DNA of 64,000 nucleotides from NCBI RefSeq assembly GCF_900108175.1, contig NZ_FNVO01000004.1:248001-312000 (forward strand), in the 5' to 3' direction. Shown here piece after piece: positions 16,731 to 25,209 of the stretch. The position numbers were made by a program, and so were the translations under genes. Origin of the DNA: Thermomonospora echinospora. Its GTDB lineage: Bacteria > Actinomycetota > Actinomycetes > Streptosporangiales > Streptosporangiaceae. Numbering within the stretch: the first letter of the stretch is position 1; every line of letters starts with the position of its first letter. The notes beneath the pieces are model-generated. The model was not told the origin of the DNA. It made no database searches and saw nothing but the letters and a program-made list of their open reading frames with translations.

Positions 16731-17807
16731 TCAGGCGACCGCGCCGGAGCCCGCTGCGGGAAAGCCGTCGATGACGGACGTGATGAAGCGGGCGCTCTCC
16801 CTCATCGCCGCGCGGGCCTCGGGCAGGACCCGGTTGAGCAACTGGAAGACGTGGATCTGGCCCTGCCAGACCTGCAGGCGGCAGTCGGCGCCCGCCTCGG
16901 TCAGGGCCTCGGCCAGGCGCTCGGCCTCCGGGCGGAGCATCTCGGCGCCACCGACCTGGATCAGCACCGGCGGCACCCCGGTCCACGAGCACTCCAGCAG
17001 CGCCAGCCGGGGGTCGGCCAGCTCGGCCTGGCCCATCACCAGCTGGCCGATCCGGCGGGCGGTGTGGGCGCTGATGTAGGCGTCGCGGGTGCGCTGGTCG
17101 CACTCGGTCGACAGCTCGCAGGTCAGGTCGACCCACGGCGAGTAGAGCACCAGCCCGGCCGGGGTCGGCAGCTTGGTGCGGCAGATCTCGCCGGTCAGCG
17201 ACGCGGCCAGATGGCCGCCCGCCGAGTCTCCGGCGATCACGATGCGGGACGCCGGGTAGCCCTCGTTCATCAGCCACCGGTAGGCGTCGAGGGCGTCCTC
17301 CAGCGGCGCGGGGAACGGGTGCTCGGGCGCCAGCCGGTAGTGCGGCACGAACACCGGCAGCCCGGTCTCGACAGCCAGCCGAGAGGTGATCGGCCGGTGG
17401 CTGCGCGGCGAGCAGATGATGTAGCCGCCGCCGTGCAGGTACAGGACGGCGGCGTCGGTGACCCGCCCCTTCTCGGGGACGAGCATCTCGCCCGCCAGGT
17501 GGCGGGTGCCGCCGGGGCCCTCCAGCGGGGCGTGCACGCCCTCGATCCGGGTCCGAGGGTGCTGGCCGACCAGCAGGGAGGCCGCCTCCACGGCGGTGCG
17601 GGCGGTGCGGATGCCCATCGGATGGCCGGGCAGCCGGTGCACGATGGGCCGCAGCCCGAACCGCAGCGCGCGGGAGATCACGGCGCTCTGCATGCTGGGG
17701 CGCCGGTCCGTCGGTGATCCAAGCGCTGCCTTCAGCGCGACCGTGTCGGTGGCGACGGCCCCGCCGGGCCGGTACGCCGCCGAAGGTTCCGGTTTCCTCG
17801 GTTCCAT
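16731..17807 (-). CDS. Alpha/beta hydrolase, hormone-sensitive lipase (HSL) family esterase
   Basis: The 358-residue enzyme has the HSL oxyanion motif YLHGGGY (His-Gly-Gly-Gly), followed by PHYRLAPEHPFPAPLED and the nucleophile elbow GDSAGGHLA. The catalytic His is likely in GQIHVFQ near the C-terminus. The acid residue is probably the Glu in VGGAEML, where many relatives have Asp or Glu. A 45-residue N-terminal extension precedes the core. The ATG at 17807 has a GGGGT site; GTG at 17813 overlaps that site and is less likely. Substrates of such enzymes are short acyl esters or host lipids, and nothing nearby narrows this. Confidence 0.88.
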   Translation of the reverse strand: MEPRKPEPSAAYRPGGAVATDTVALKAALGSPTDRRPSMQSAVISRALRFGLRPIVHRLPGHPMGIRTARTAVEAASLLVGQHPRTRIEGVHAPLEGPGGTRHLAGEMLVPEKGRVTDAAVLYLHGGGYIICSPRSHRPITSRLAVETGLPVFVPHYRLAPEHPFPAPLEDALDAYRWLMNEGYPASRIVIAGDSAGGHLAASLTGEICRTKLPTPAGLVLYSPWVDLTCELSTECDQRTRDAYISAHTARRIGQLVMGQAELADPRLALLECSWTGVPPVLIQVGGAEMLRPEAERLAEALTEAGADCRLQVWQGQIHVFQLLNRVLPEARAAMRESARFITSVIDGFPAAGSGAVA

Positions 17808-17944
17808 CGGCACCCCACATGACTATGTTTCCTGCGTGTTAACTAGATGCCCGGATTTGCGGATAATTCACGTTCGAACCTCTTCGGAACTTCTTCGTCC
17901 CCTTGACCGGGTACGCGATCGGCGCAGGACGATAGCGTGAGGGC

Positions 17945-19207
17945 ATGAGCAGCGCCGCGCCCTCCGACCGTCCGGGCCCCTGCGATCTCCGGGTCCTGTG
18001 GGACGACAGGCTCACCTCCTACGACTTCGGCCCCACCCATCCGATGAACCCCGTCCGGGTGGAGCTGACCATGGCGCTGGCCCGCGAGTACGGGGTGCTG
18101 GACCATGCCAACGTCGAGGTCGCCGCGTTCGAGACCGCCGGTGACGTGCTGCTGGAGCTGATCCACGACCCCGCCTACATCGCCGCCGTGCGGCACGCGG
18201 GCGCGACCGGGCTGCCCGAGCCGCGGCACGGCCTCGGCACTCCCGACAACCCGGTGTTCCTCGGCATGCACGAGGCGTCCGCGCTGGTCACCGGGGCGTC
18301 CGTGGCGGCGGCCGAGGCGGTGTGGACCGGCCGCTGCGCGCACGCCGCCAACATCGCCGGCGGGCTGCACCACGCGATGCGTGCGGCGGCCAGCGGCTTC
18401 TGCGTGTACGACGACCCGGCCATCGCGATCGCCTGGCTGCTGGAGCACGGCGCCGAACGGGTGGCCTACGTGGACGTGGACGTGCATCACGGCGACGGTG
18501 TCCAGACGGCCTTCTACAACGACCCGCGGGTGCTGACCATCAGCCTGCACGAGACGCCGCGCACGCTGTTCCCGGGCACCGGTTTTCCGCAGGAGACCGG
18601 TTCCGGCGAGGCCAGGGGCACGGCGGTCAACGTGGCGCTGCCGCCCGGCACCGGGGACGCCGCCTGGCTGCGGGCCTTCCACTCCGTGGTGCCGCCGCTG
18701 CTGCGCGCCTTCAAGCCGCAGGTTCTGCTCACCCAGCACGGCTGCGACAGCCACACCCTGGACCCGCTGGCCCACCTGATGCTGACCGTGGACGGCCAGC
18801 GGACCGCCTACGCCGCGCTGCACCGGCTGGCGCACGAGACGGCGGGCGGACGCTGGATCGTCACCGGAGGCGGCGGCTACGAGCTCGTCCAGGTGGTACC
18901 GCGCGCCTGGACGCACCTGCTCGCCGAGGCGGCGGGCCGGCCGCTGGATCCGCGCCTGGCCACTCCGGAGCCCTGGCGTGAGTTCGCCAAGCGGCGGACG
19001 CGGGAGGTGGGTTCGGGCGGCGTAATGGGCGAGCCGCCGCGCCAGATGACCGACGCGCCGCAGGACCGAGCCGGCGGCGCCGACACCGTGGAGGTGCACA
19101 CGTGGGGGAGCGGCTTCGATCCGGCCAATCCAGTGGACCAGGCGATCAGGGCGACCCGCCGGGCGGTCTTCCCGGAGCACGGGCTGGATCCGCTGACCGA
19201 GCCCTGA
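17945..19207 (+). CDS. Acetoin utilisation AcuC-like zinc deacetylase (histone deacetylase superfamily)
   Basis: The protein (420 residues) belongs to the arginase/deacetylase fold. Features are LWDDRLTSYDFGPTHPMNPVR at the N-terminus, GLHHAM (active-site His pair), a zinc site in YVDVDVHHGDGVQ, SLHETPRTLFPGTG, a QHGCDSHTLDPLAHL segment holding the later Asp ligand, and GGGGYE near the end. AcuC in Bacillus deacetylates acetyl-CoA synthetase; here the target is unknown. A 60-residue C-terminal tail rich in charged residues extends beyond the family core. It is followed directly by a phosphatase-like gene. Confidence 0.9.
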   Translation: MSSAAPSDRPGPCDLRVLWDDRLTSYDFGPTHPMNPVRVELTMALAREYGVLDHANVEVAAFETAGDVLLELIHDPAYIAAVRHAGATGLPEPRHGLGTPDNPVFLGMHEASALVTGASVAAAEAVWTGRCAHAANIAGGLHHAMRAAASGFCVYDDPAIAIAWLLEHGAERVAYVDVDVHHGDGVQTAFYNDPRVLTISLHETPRTLFPGTGFPQETGSGEARGTAVNVALPPGTGDAAWLRAFHSVVPPLLRAFKPQVLLTQHGCDSHTLDPLAHLMLTVDGQRTAYAALHRLAHETAGGRWIVTGGGGYELVQVVPRAWTHLLAEAAGRPLDPRLATPEPWREFAKRRTREVGSGGVMGEPPRQMTDAPQDRAGGADTVEVHTWGSGFDPANPVDQAIRATRRAVFPEHGLDPLTEP

Positions 19208-20046
19208 CCGTTCCGACGCGGGAGGAACTGCGCGAGCACCTGGTCCACAGGATGATCGCCGGCGAGGTGGCCACACCCCGGCAGAACAACCTGCTGCACT
19301 ACCGGCGGATGGCCGCCGGCAACCCGTACTACCGGTTCGGCCTGGACCTCAAGCGGCAGTGGACCGAGCGGGACGTGCTGGAGATGATGGTCGAGCTGTG
19401 CGGGGTCGTCCCGGACCGCGCGCACCTGTACGGGGACGACACCATCGACCCGGACAAGACCATCGGCGCGCTGGAGCGCATGGCCGAGCGGATCGGCCAG
19501 GCGGCGCGGCGCCGCGAACGGGTGGTGCTGGCCACTGGGCACCCCGCGACGCTGATGCCGATCTACCTGGCGGTGGGCCAGGCGCTGCGCGAGCGGGGGT
19601 GCACCGTGCTCACCCCGGCGGCGGGCTGGGCCTACCAGGCAGAGGTGGGTGCGGGCGCGTCGCAGCGCCGCCAGATCCGCTACCACGAGGGCATGGTCGC
19701 CGCGCTGGACGGCGATGATGGGCGCGCGCACCACACGCACGACGCGTTCCCCATGGAGGCGATGCTTGCCGAGTTGGCGGCGAATCCCACCGCCCTGGAC
19801 GGGTCCTCCGCAGGAGATTCCAAAAATTGGCCGGATCTGGCCATCGCCGACCACGGCTGGGCCGGCGCGGCCGGACAGGCCGGGATCGACACCGTCGGGT
19901 TCGCGGACTGCAATGACCCCGCCCTGTTCGCGGGGGAGGTGGAGGGGCGGATTCTGGTCACCGTGCCGCTTGACGACGGCGTGCTCCCGGCGTACTACGC
20001 GCCGCTGACGGCGTACCTGATGTCCCATGCGGGCCTGATTGCCTGA
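19204..20046 (+). CDS. Conserved phosphatase-like protein paired with the deacetylase
   Basis: Related actinomycete proteins are labelled phosphatase, but no catalytic motif I can name is decisive. Notable segments are REHLVHRMIAGEVATPRQNN near the N-terminus, YGDDTIDPDKTIGALERMAER, VVLATGHPATLMPIY, and late DHGWAGAAGQAGIDTVGFADCNDP. The start is unclear. Conserved sequence begins almost at the acuC-like stop, where only CTG (19204, CTGA overlap) is available. The nearest conventional in-frame start is GTG 19102, which would overlap the upstream gene by 106 bp. The product is about 280 residues. Coupling to the deacetylase is strongly implied. Confidence 0.72.
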   Translation: MTVPTREELREHLVHRMIAGEVATPRQNNLLHYRRMAAGNPYYRFGLDLKRQWTERDVLEMMVELCGVVPDRAHLYGDDTIDPDKTIGALERMAERIGQAARRRERVVLATGHPATLMPIYLAVGQALRERGCTVLTPAAGWAYQAEVGAGASQRRQIRYHEGMVAALDGDDGRAHHTHDAFPMEAMLAELAANPTALDGSSAGDSKNWPDLAIADHGWAGAAGQAGIDTVGFADCNDPALFAGEVEGRILVTVPLDDGVLPAYYAPLTAYLMSHAGLIA

Positions 20047-20155
20047 ACTCCCCTCTTGCGACTGTGGTTGCACGATTTACGCTGGGGGAAGAACACGTGC
20101 GTGATCAAAGTCACCTGAAGGGCCGGTGCGCGGCACGTGTGGAAGAGGGCGTCCG

Positions 20156-20359
20156 ATGAGCTCAGGCGAGAGACCTCTCAGTGAGGTCAGGTTCCTGACA
20201 GTGGCCGAAGTGGCGGCGGTGATGCGGGTGTCCAAGATGACCGTTTACCGCCTCGTCCACTCCGGAGAGCTGCCCGCGATACGCGTGGGCCGCTCGTTCC
20301 GGGTACCCGAGCAGGCAGTACACGACTATCTGCGCGACGCGTTCATAGAAGCGGGATAG
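20156..20359 (+). CDS. Excisionase-type helix-turn-helix DNA-binding protein
   Basis: The 67-residue protein is a single winged-helix MerR/Xis-type domain: FLTVAEVAAVMRVSKMTVYRLVHSGELPAIRVGRSFRVPEQAVHDYL. The ATG at 20156 has an AGAGGG site. Mycobacteria keep a close relative beside proC and the small bS22 protein (Rv0500A by recollection), and Streptomyces has one in the same region (BdtA). It is distinct from BldC at 45495, which shares the fold but little sequence. Despite the family label, no integrase is nearby, so it is a chromosomal regulator, not a phage remnant. Its targets are unknown. Confidence 0.9.
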   Translation: MSSGERPLSEVRFLTVAEVAAVMRVSKMTVYRLVHSGELPAIRVGRSFRVPEQAVHDYLRDAFIEAG

Positions 20360-20444
20360 CCGGGTACCGCGGGGCTCATGAAGCTTCGCGGGACCGGTAT
20401 CCGGGTCGTGCGGTGGTCGGCGGCACGGGGGCCACGGACAGGAG

Positions 20445-20468
20445 GACCCGATGGTGGGCCATCGGGTC
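20445..20468. terminator. Hairpin downstream of the HTH gene
   Basis: A perfect 10-bp stem (20445-20454 with 20459-20468) and a 4-nt loop lie 86 bases after the HTH stop. It could end that transcript. There is no T-run. Confidence 0.5.
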
Positions 20469-20517
20469 CGACGGGACGAGACCGGCGGGGGCCGGCCGGG
20501 CGACCGGCGCCCCCGCC

Positions 20518-20550
20518 CGGACGGCCGGTGTCACGGCGGCCGGCCGTCCG
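20518..20550. other. Second hairpin in the HTH-bS22 gap
   Basis: An 11-bp perfect stem (20518-20528 with 20540-20550) encloses 11 bases. The whole gap from 20360 to 20729 (370 bp) shows no credible gene. Besides the two hairpins, it presumably carries the bS22 promoter; TTGACC at 20645-20650 is a possible -35 but lacks a matching -10. Confidence 0.45.
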
Positions 20551-20729
20551 ATGTCCGGCACGCCGGGACAACCGGCCACCGCCCGCCTCGTGGGGCGGGT
20601 GGTGGGCGGGTGGCGGCATGCCATATGGCCGGGCAGCGGTACTCTTGACCTTCGGCCCGTGCGCCAACGCCTTCGCCGCTGTGCGCCCTGGGTCCGTCTC
20701 CTGCACATCACCCGGACGAGTGAGGTCAC

Positions 20730-20828
20730 GTGGGCTCTGTCATCAAGAAGCGTCGTAAGCGGATGGCCAAGAAGAAGCACCGCAAGCTGCTCAAGAAGAC
20801 TCGCGTTCAGCGCCGCAACAAGAAGTAG
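20730..20828 (+). CDS. Small 30S ribosomal protein bS22 (AURKAIP1/COX24-type)
   Basis: A 32-residue basic protein beginning GTG GGC TCT GTC ([10 protein letters not shown]) and ending R-R-N-K-K. More than half of its residues are Lys or Arg. It matches the bS22 protein described in mycobacterial 30S subunits and shares its setting between an excisionase-type HTH gene and a galE-like gene. A GTGAGG ribosome site lies just upstream. It is too short for most gene callers and is easily missed. Confidence 0.92.
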   Translation: MGSVIKKRRKRMAKKKHRKLLKKTRVQRRNKK

Positions 20829-20865
20829 AACGAACCGGCCACGTAGCCGAAGGGTGGGGTGCACT

Positions 20866-21971
20866 GTGTCCGCTATGCCCTCCGCCACCGCCCGTGTCGT
20901 CCTCGTCACGGGGGTGTCCAGGTTCCTGGGGGCCCGTGTGGCGGGCGCCCTGCAGGCCGAACCCGGCATCGACCGGGTCATCGGCGTGGACACGGTCCCC
21001 CCGACGACGCCGCTCGGGCGCACCGAGTTCGTGCGCGTCGACATCCGCACGCCCGGCATCGCCAAGGTGATCTCTTCGGAGCGGGTCGACACGGTGGTCC
21101 ACCTCAACCTGGTGACCTCCCAGATCGGCCCGCGGCCGAAGATGAAGGAACTCAACGTCATCGGGACGATGCAGCTGCTGGCGGCCTGCCAGCGCTCACC
21201 CGACATGCGCAAGCTGGTGGTGCGCTCGTCGGCCGCGGTGTACGGTTCCTCGCCGCGCGATCCGGCGGTCTTCGCCGAGACCGACGAGCCGATGGAGGCG
21301 CCCTCCTCCGGGTACGCCAAGGACGTGACGGAGGTGGAGGGCTACGTCCGGGGGCTGCTGCGGCGCCGCTCGGACCTGACGGTCTCGGTGCTGCGGTTCG
21401 CCAACTTCCTGGGTCCGGACGTGGACTCCCCCCTCACCCGGTACCTGCGGATGCCCGTGGTGCCGACCGTGCTGGGCTTCGACCCCAGGTTGCAGTTCAT
21501 CCACTCCGGCGACGGGGCCGAGGTGGTGCGCCGGATGACGGTCGAGGACCATCCCGGCTGCTACAACGTCGCCGGGGACGGCGTGCTGCTGCTGTCGCAG
21601 GCGCTGCGCCGGGCGGGCCGGCCGTCGGTGCCGGTGCCGGAGGCGTCGATGCAGGTGTTCGGCGACCTCGGCCGGCGGTTCGCCGGGCTGTCGGGATTCT
21701 CCCCGGAACTGCTGCGCTGGTTGATGTACGGCCGGGTGATCGACTGCTCGAAGCTGGCGGCCGAGCTGCGCTGGCGTCCCGAGCACTCGGCCGAGTCGGC
21801 GTTCACCGACTTCGTACGGGCCGCCGGGGGCGGGCACAACCCCTCGCTGGAGGTCTTCGACCGGCTCGTCGGCGCGCTGGGCGGCCGGAGCCCGGCCACC
21901 ACGAGCCACGGGCGGTCCGGTCCCCGCTTCGGCGGCCCGCGGGCCGCCCCGCACGAGAACGGGGCCGGGCG

Positions 21972-21975
<4 letters not shown>
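20866..21975 (+). CDS. NAD-dependent epimerase/dehydratase (short-chain, GalE2-like)
   Basis: The 369-residue extended SDR protein has the N-terminal dinucleotide motif VTGVSRFLGARVAG, which replaces the usual second Gly by Arg-Phe. It also has HLNLVTS, SSAAVYGSS, an active-site region SSGYAKDVTEVEGY with Tyr and Lys, and RFANFLGP. The GTG at 20866 follows GGGTGGGG; an ATG lies three codons later. A Ser/Gly/Arg-rich tail of about 50 residues ends the protein. It overlaps the acyltransferase gene by 4 bases (ATGA), the order seen in mycobacteria, which suggests work on a lipid or glycolipid. The substrate is unknown. Confidence 0.88.
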
Positions 21976-22895
<920 letters not shown>

Positions 22896-22936
22896 CACCC
22901 TGCCGAGCCGCGCCCGTCCGCGAAGCCGCGGCCGGC

Positions 22937-23806
22937 TCAGGCGCGGTAGTGGCGGCGCAGGGCTATGCCCGCGGCGACGCCGCCGGCCAGGGCGCCGGCG
23001 CCGGCCGCGGCGGGCAGGGCGACCATCGTCACCTTGCGGCCGGTGCGGAAGTCGTGGACGGGCCACCGGTTGGCCTTGGCGTGCTCGCGCAGCGCCGAGT
23101 CGGGGTTGACGGCGTGCGGGTGGCCGACGGTGCCCAGCATCGGCAGGTCGTTCACCGAGTCGCTGTAGGCCGAGCAGCGGGCCAGGTCCAGGCCCTCCCG
23201 CTGGGCCAGCGCCCGCACCGCCTCGGCCTTGGCCGGGCCGTGCAGCAGGTTGCCGACCAGTCGCCCGGTGTAGACGCCGTCCTTGGTCTCGGCGACGGTG
23301 CCCAGCGCCCCGGTCAGGCCCAGCCGGTGGGCGATGACCCGCGCCACCTCCACGGGGGTGGCGGTGACCAGCCAGACCTGCTGGCCGGCGTCCAGGTGCT
23401 GCAGGGCCAGCGCCCGGGTGCCGTGCCAGATCCGGTCGGCCATGACCTCGTCGTAGATCTCCTCGCTGAGCCGGACCAGGTCCTCGACCTTCTGCCCGGC
23501 CACGAAGGCCAGCGCCGCCTCCTTGGCGGTGCCGATGTGCTCGGCGTTCTCGGTGCCGCGCACCCGGAACAGGGCCTGCCCCCAGGCGAACATGGCCAGG
23601 TCGCGCATGGTGAACAGCTTGCGGGCGGCCAGGCCGCGGGCGAAGTAGTAGATGGACGCACCGCGCATCATGGTGTTGTCCACGTCGAAGAAGGCCGCTG
23701 CCGTGGGGTCCGGCTCGGGCCTGAGCGCGTGCGGCTCGGCCGCCGCGGCGGCCACCTCGCCCGCGCTCACATGATCCGTTTCGGTGCGCCGCCAGAATCG
23801 CCGCAT
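22937..23806 (-). CDS. HAD-IB family phosphatase (SerB1-like) with C-terminal hydrophobic helix
   Basis: The 289-residue protein carries the HAD motif I FFDVDNT, motif II VTATP, a motif III Lys near GPAKAEAV and motif IV SDSVNDLPML. It also has an HAD-IB helical cap. Relatives are often called phosphoserine phosphatase SerB1, but cap sequence and setting fit lipid phosphate substrates as well. Unusually, the last 30 residues (VTMVALPAAAGAGALAGGVAAGIALRRH) form a likely membrane helix, which would anchor the enzyme. A -10-like TAGGCT lies 6 bases before the ATG on the minus strand. It converges with the acyltransferase gene. Confidence 0.88.
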   Translation of the reverse strand: MRRFWRRTETDHVSAGEVAAAAAEPHALRPEPDPTAAAFFDVDNTMMRGASIYYFARGLAARKLFTMRDLAMFAWGQALFRVRGTENAEHIGTAKEAALAFVAGQKVEDLVRLSEEIYDEVMADRIWHGTRALALQHLDAGQQVWLVTATPVEVARVIAHRLGLTGALGTVAETKDGVYTGRLVGNLLHGPAKAEAVRALAQREGLDLARCSAYSDSVNDLPMLGTVGHPHAVNPDSALREHAKANRWPVHDFRTGRKVTMVALPAAAGAGALAGGVAAGIALRRHYRA

Positions 23807-23841
23807 GCCCGAAGCCTAATCAACGTAGATCGGCGCGCCGT

Positions 23842-23860
23842 GCGTTCGGTCCCCGAACGC
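23842..23860. terminator. Hairpin downstream of the sigma/anti-sigma genes
   Basis: An 8-bp perfect stem (23842-23849 with 23853-23860) with a 3-nt loop lies between the minus-strand anti-sigma candidate and the HAD gene. It is placed to end the sigma-factor transcript. Confidence 0.5.
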
Positions 23861-23977
23861 GCTGCCGCTCACCCGCCGTCGACCAGGTCATCACGGTCCG
23901 TCGGCGAGCGGGCCGCGATGATCGGGTTCGGCGTGTCGCGGGGCTCCGGCTGGGACGACCGACCGCCCGGCCCCCTC

Positions 23978-24232
23978 CTACCCGCAGGCCGCCAGGTGCG
24001 CGCACAGCAGCACCACCGCGATCATCAGGCCACCGAACACCCCCGGGCGGCGGAACGCCCGGCGTCGCCGCTCTGGGGCGCGTACGGGCCCGCCGGGGGA
24101 CCGGCAGGGGGCGGTGGACACCAGCCGTTCCCGGAGGGCCGCCCGGAAGGCCGGGTCGGGAGCCACCCGGGCGGCGGGCAGCCGGGAGAGCGGGTCCACG
24201 GCGTCCCGGCGGTGGCGGAGCCTGCACCTCAT
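23978..24232 (-). CDS. Short membrane-anchored anti-sigma candidate (RsbN-like position)
   Basis: The 84-residue protein has a basic cytoplasmic part (MRCRLRHRRDAVDPLSRLP, then DPAFRAALRERLVST) and one C-terminal transmembrane helix (FGGLMIAVVLLCAHLAACG), after which it stops. The ATG at 24232 has a textbook AGGAGG site. It lies 97 bp downstream of the BldN-like sigma gene in the same direction. In Streptomyces the gene after bldN encodes RsbN, a membrane anti-sigma factor. Assignment here is from position and topology. It lacks any outer domain, and no zinc anti-sigma motif is present. If it is an anti-sigma factor, it is a minimal one. Confidence 0.6.
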   Translation of the reverse strand: MRCRLRHRRDAVDPLSRLPAARVAPDPAFRAALRERLVSTAPCRSPGGPVRAPERRRRAFRRPGVFGGLMIAVVLLCAHLAACG

Positions 24233-24329
24233 GTCGGCTCCCTCCTGCTCGCTTGCCCGCAAGAACGAGCGTGGGGCCGCCCGGGTTACGGGTGGGGATC
24301 GAACGGGGTTCGGGGTGTCCGGAGGCGGG

Positions 24330-25004
24330 TCAGGTGCGCAGGTCCCGGGGGAGCATCCGACCCAGCGAGCGGACCGCCCGGTACTGCAGGGCCTTGATGG
24401 CGCCGGTCTTCTTGCCCATGATCAGCGCGGTCTCGGCCACCGACAGCCCGTGCAGGAACCGCAGCACCACGCACTCCTGCTGCTCGGAGTTCAGCCGCCG
24501 GATCGCCGCCAGCAGCGCCCGGTTGGTCATGGCCTCCAGCACCCGCCGTTCGGGGTCCTCGGCGCTGCGGTCGGGCCCGGCGCCCTCCGGCTCCAGCAAC
24601 TCGGCGGTGCAGACCTCCAGCCGGAACCGGCTGGACTTGAAGTGGTCGGCCACCAGGTTGCGGGCGATGGTGACCAGCCAGGCGCCGAAGTCCTTGCCCT
24701 GCCAGCTGAAGTCGCCGATCCGGCGCAGCGCCCGCAGGAAGGTCTCGCTGGTCAGGTCCTCGGCGAGCGGATGCGACCCGACCCGGTAGTAGACGTACCG
24801 GTAGACCAGTTCCACGTAGTGGTCGTAGAGGGCGCCGAACGCGTCGGCCTCGCCGTCGCGGGCGCGCAGGACCAGGGCCTTGATCTCGTCGTCGGCGGTG
24901 CCGGGGGTGGCCGGCCGGCCGACGCGGCGGCGCGGGAGCGCGCCGATCAGCGGGGACGGCCAGGAGATCGCGGGGGGTGGGATTTCGAGGGGCACGCTGC
25001 GCAT
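24330..25004 (-). CDS. bldN: BldN-like ECF RNA polymerase sigma factor
   Basis: The 224-residue protein has sigma region 2 (ADAFGALYDHYVELVYRYVYYRVG, then AEDLTSETFLRALRRI) with the characteristic DFSWQGKDFGAWLVTIARN. Region 4 has QQECVVLRFLHGLSVAETA and KTGAIKALQYRAVRSLGRML. These segments match BldN of Streptomyces closely as I recall it. BldN drives chaplin and rodlin genes and aerial growth. The start at 25004 has a GAGGAG site and yields a 40-residue Pro-rich N-terminal extension; Streptomyces BldN is made as a pro-form with an N-terminal extension. A match to the BldN promoter consensus upstream was not seen. Confidence 0.85.
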   Translation of the reverse strand: MRSVPLEIPPPAISWPSPLIGALPRRRVGRPATPGTADDEIKALVLRARDGEADAFGALYDHYVELVYRYVYYRVGSHPLAEDLTSETFLRALRRIGDFSWQGKDFGAWLVTIARNLVADHFKSSRFRLEVCTAELLEPEGAGPDRSAEDPERRVLEAMTNRALLAAIRRLNSEQQECVVLRFLHGLSVAETALIMGKKTGAIKALQYRAVRSLGRMLPRDLRT

Positions 25005-25209
25005 GCAGTTCTCCTCGGGCAGATGCGACCTCCGGCAGGAATGGCCACTCTAGATACCGGCGGGTACGGAGGCAATGATGTCGTCCCGGTGGGTATGGCT
25101 CTTCGATGGCGGATTTCGCCCGTCAGACGCCCGCCGGGTGCGGGGGGCGCGGCCGGTGCGCACCGCGCCGGTACGCGGTACCCCCCTGGATCGGGCACCA
25201 TAGGGCGCG

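Noticed and set aside
20413-20865. Extra N-terminus for the epimerase and several frames in the 370-bp gap
   Set aside because: It would cross the bS22 gene and contains no conserved sequence; the GTG at 20866 has a proper site. The gap holds hairpins, not genes.
25005-25209. BldN-type promoter (CGTAAC and CGTT elements) between bldN and the fusion gene
   Set aside because: I did not find both elements at the right spacing on either strand.
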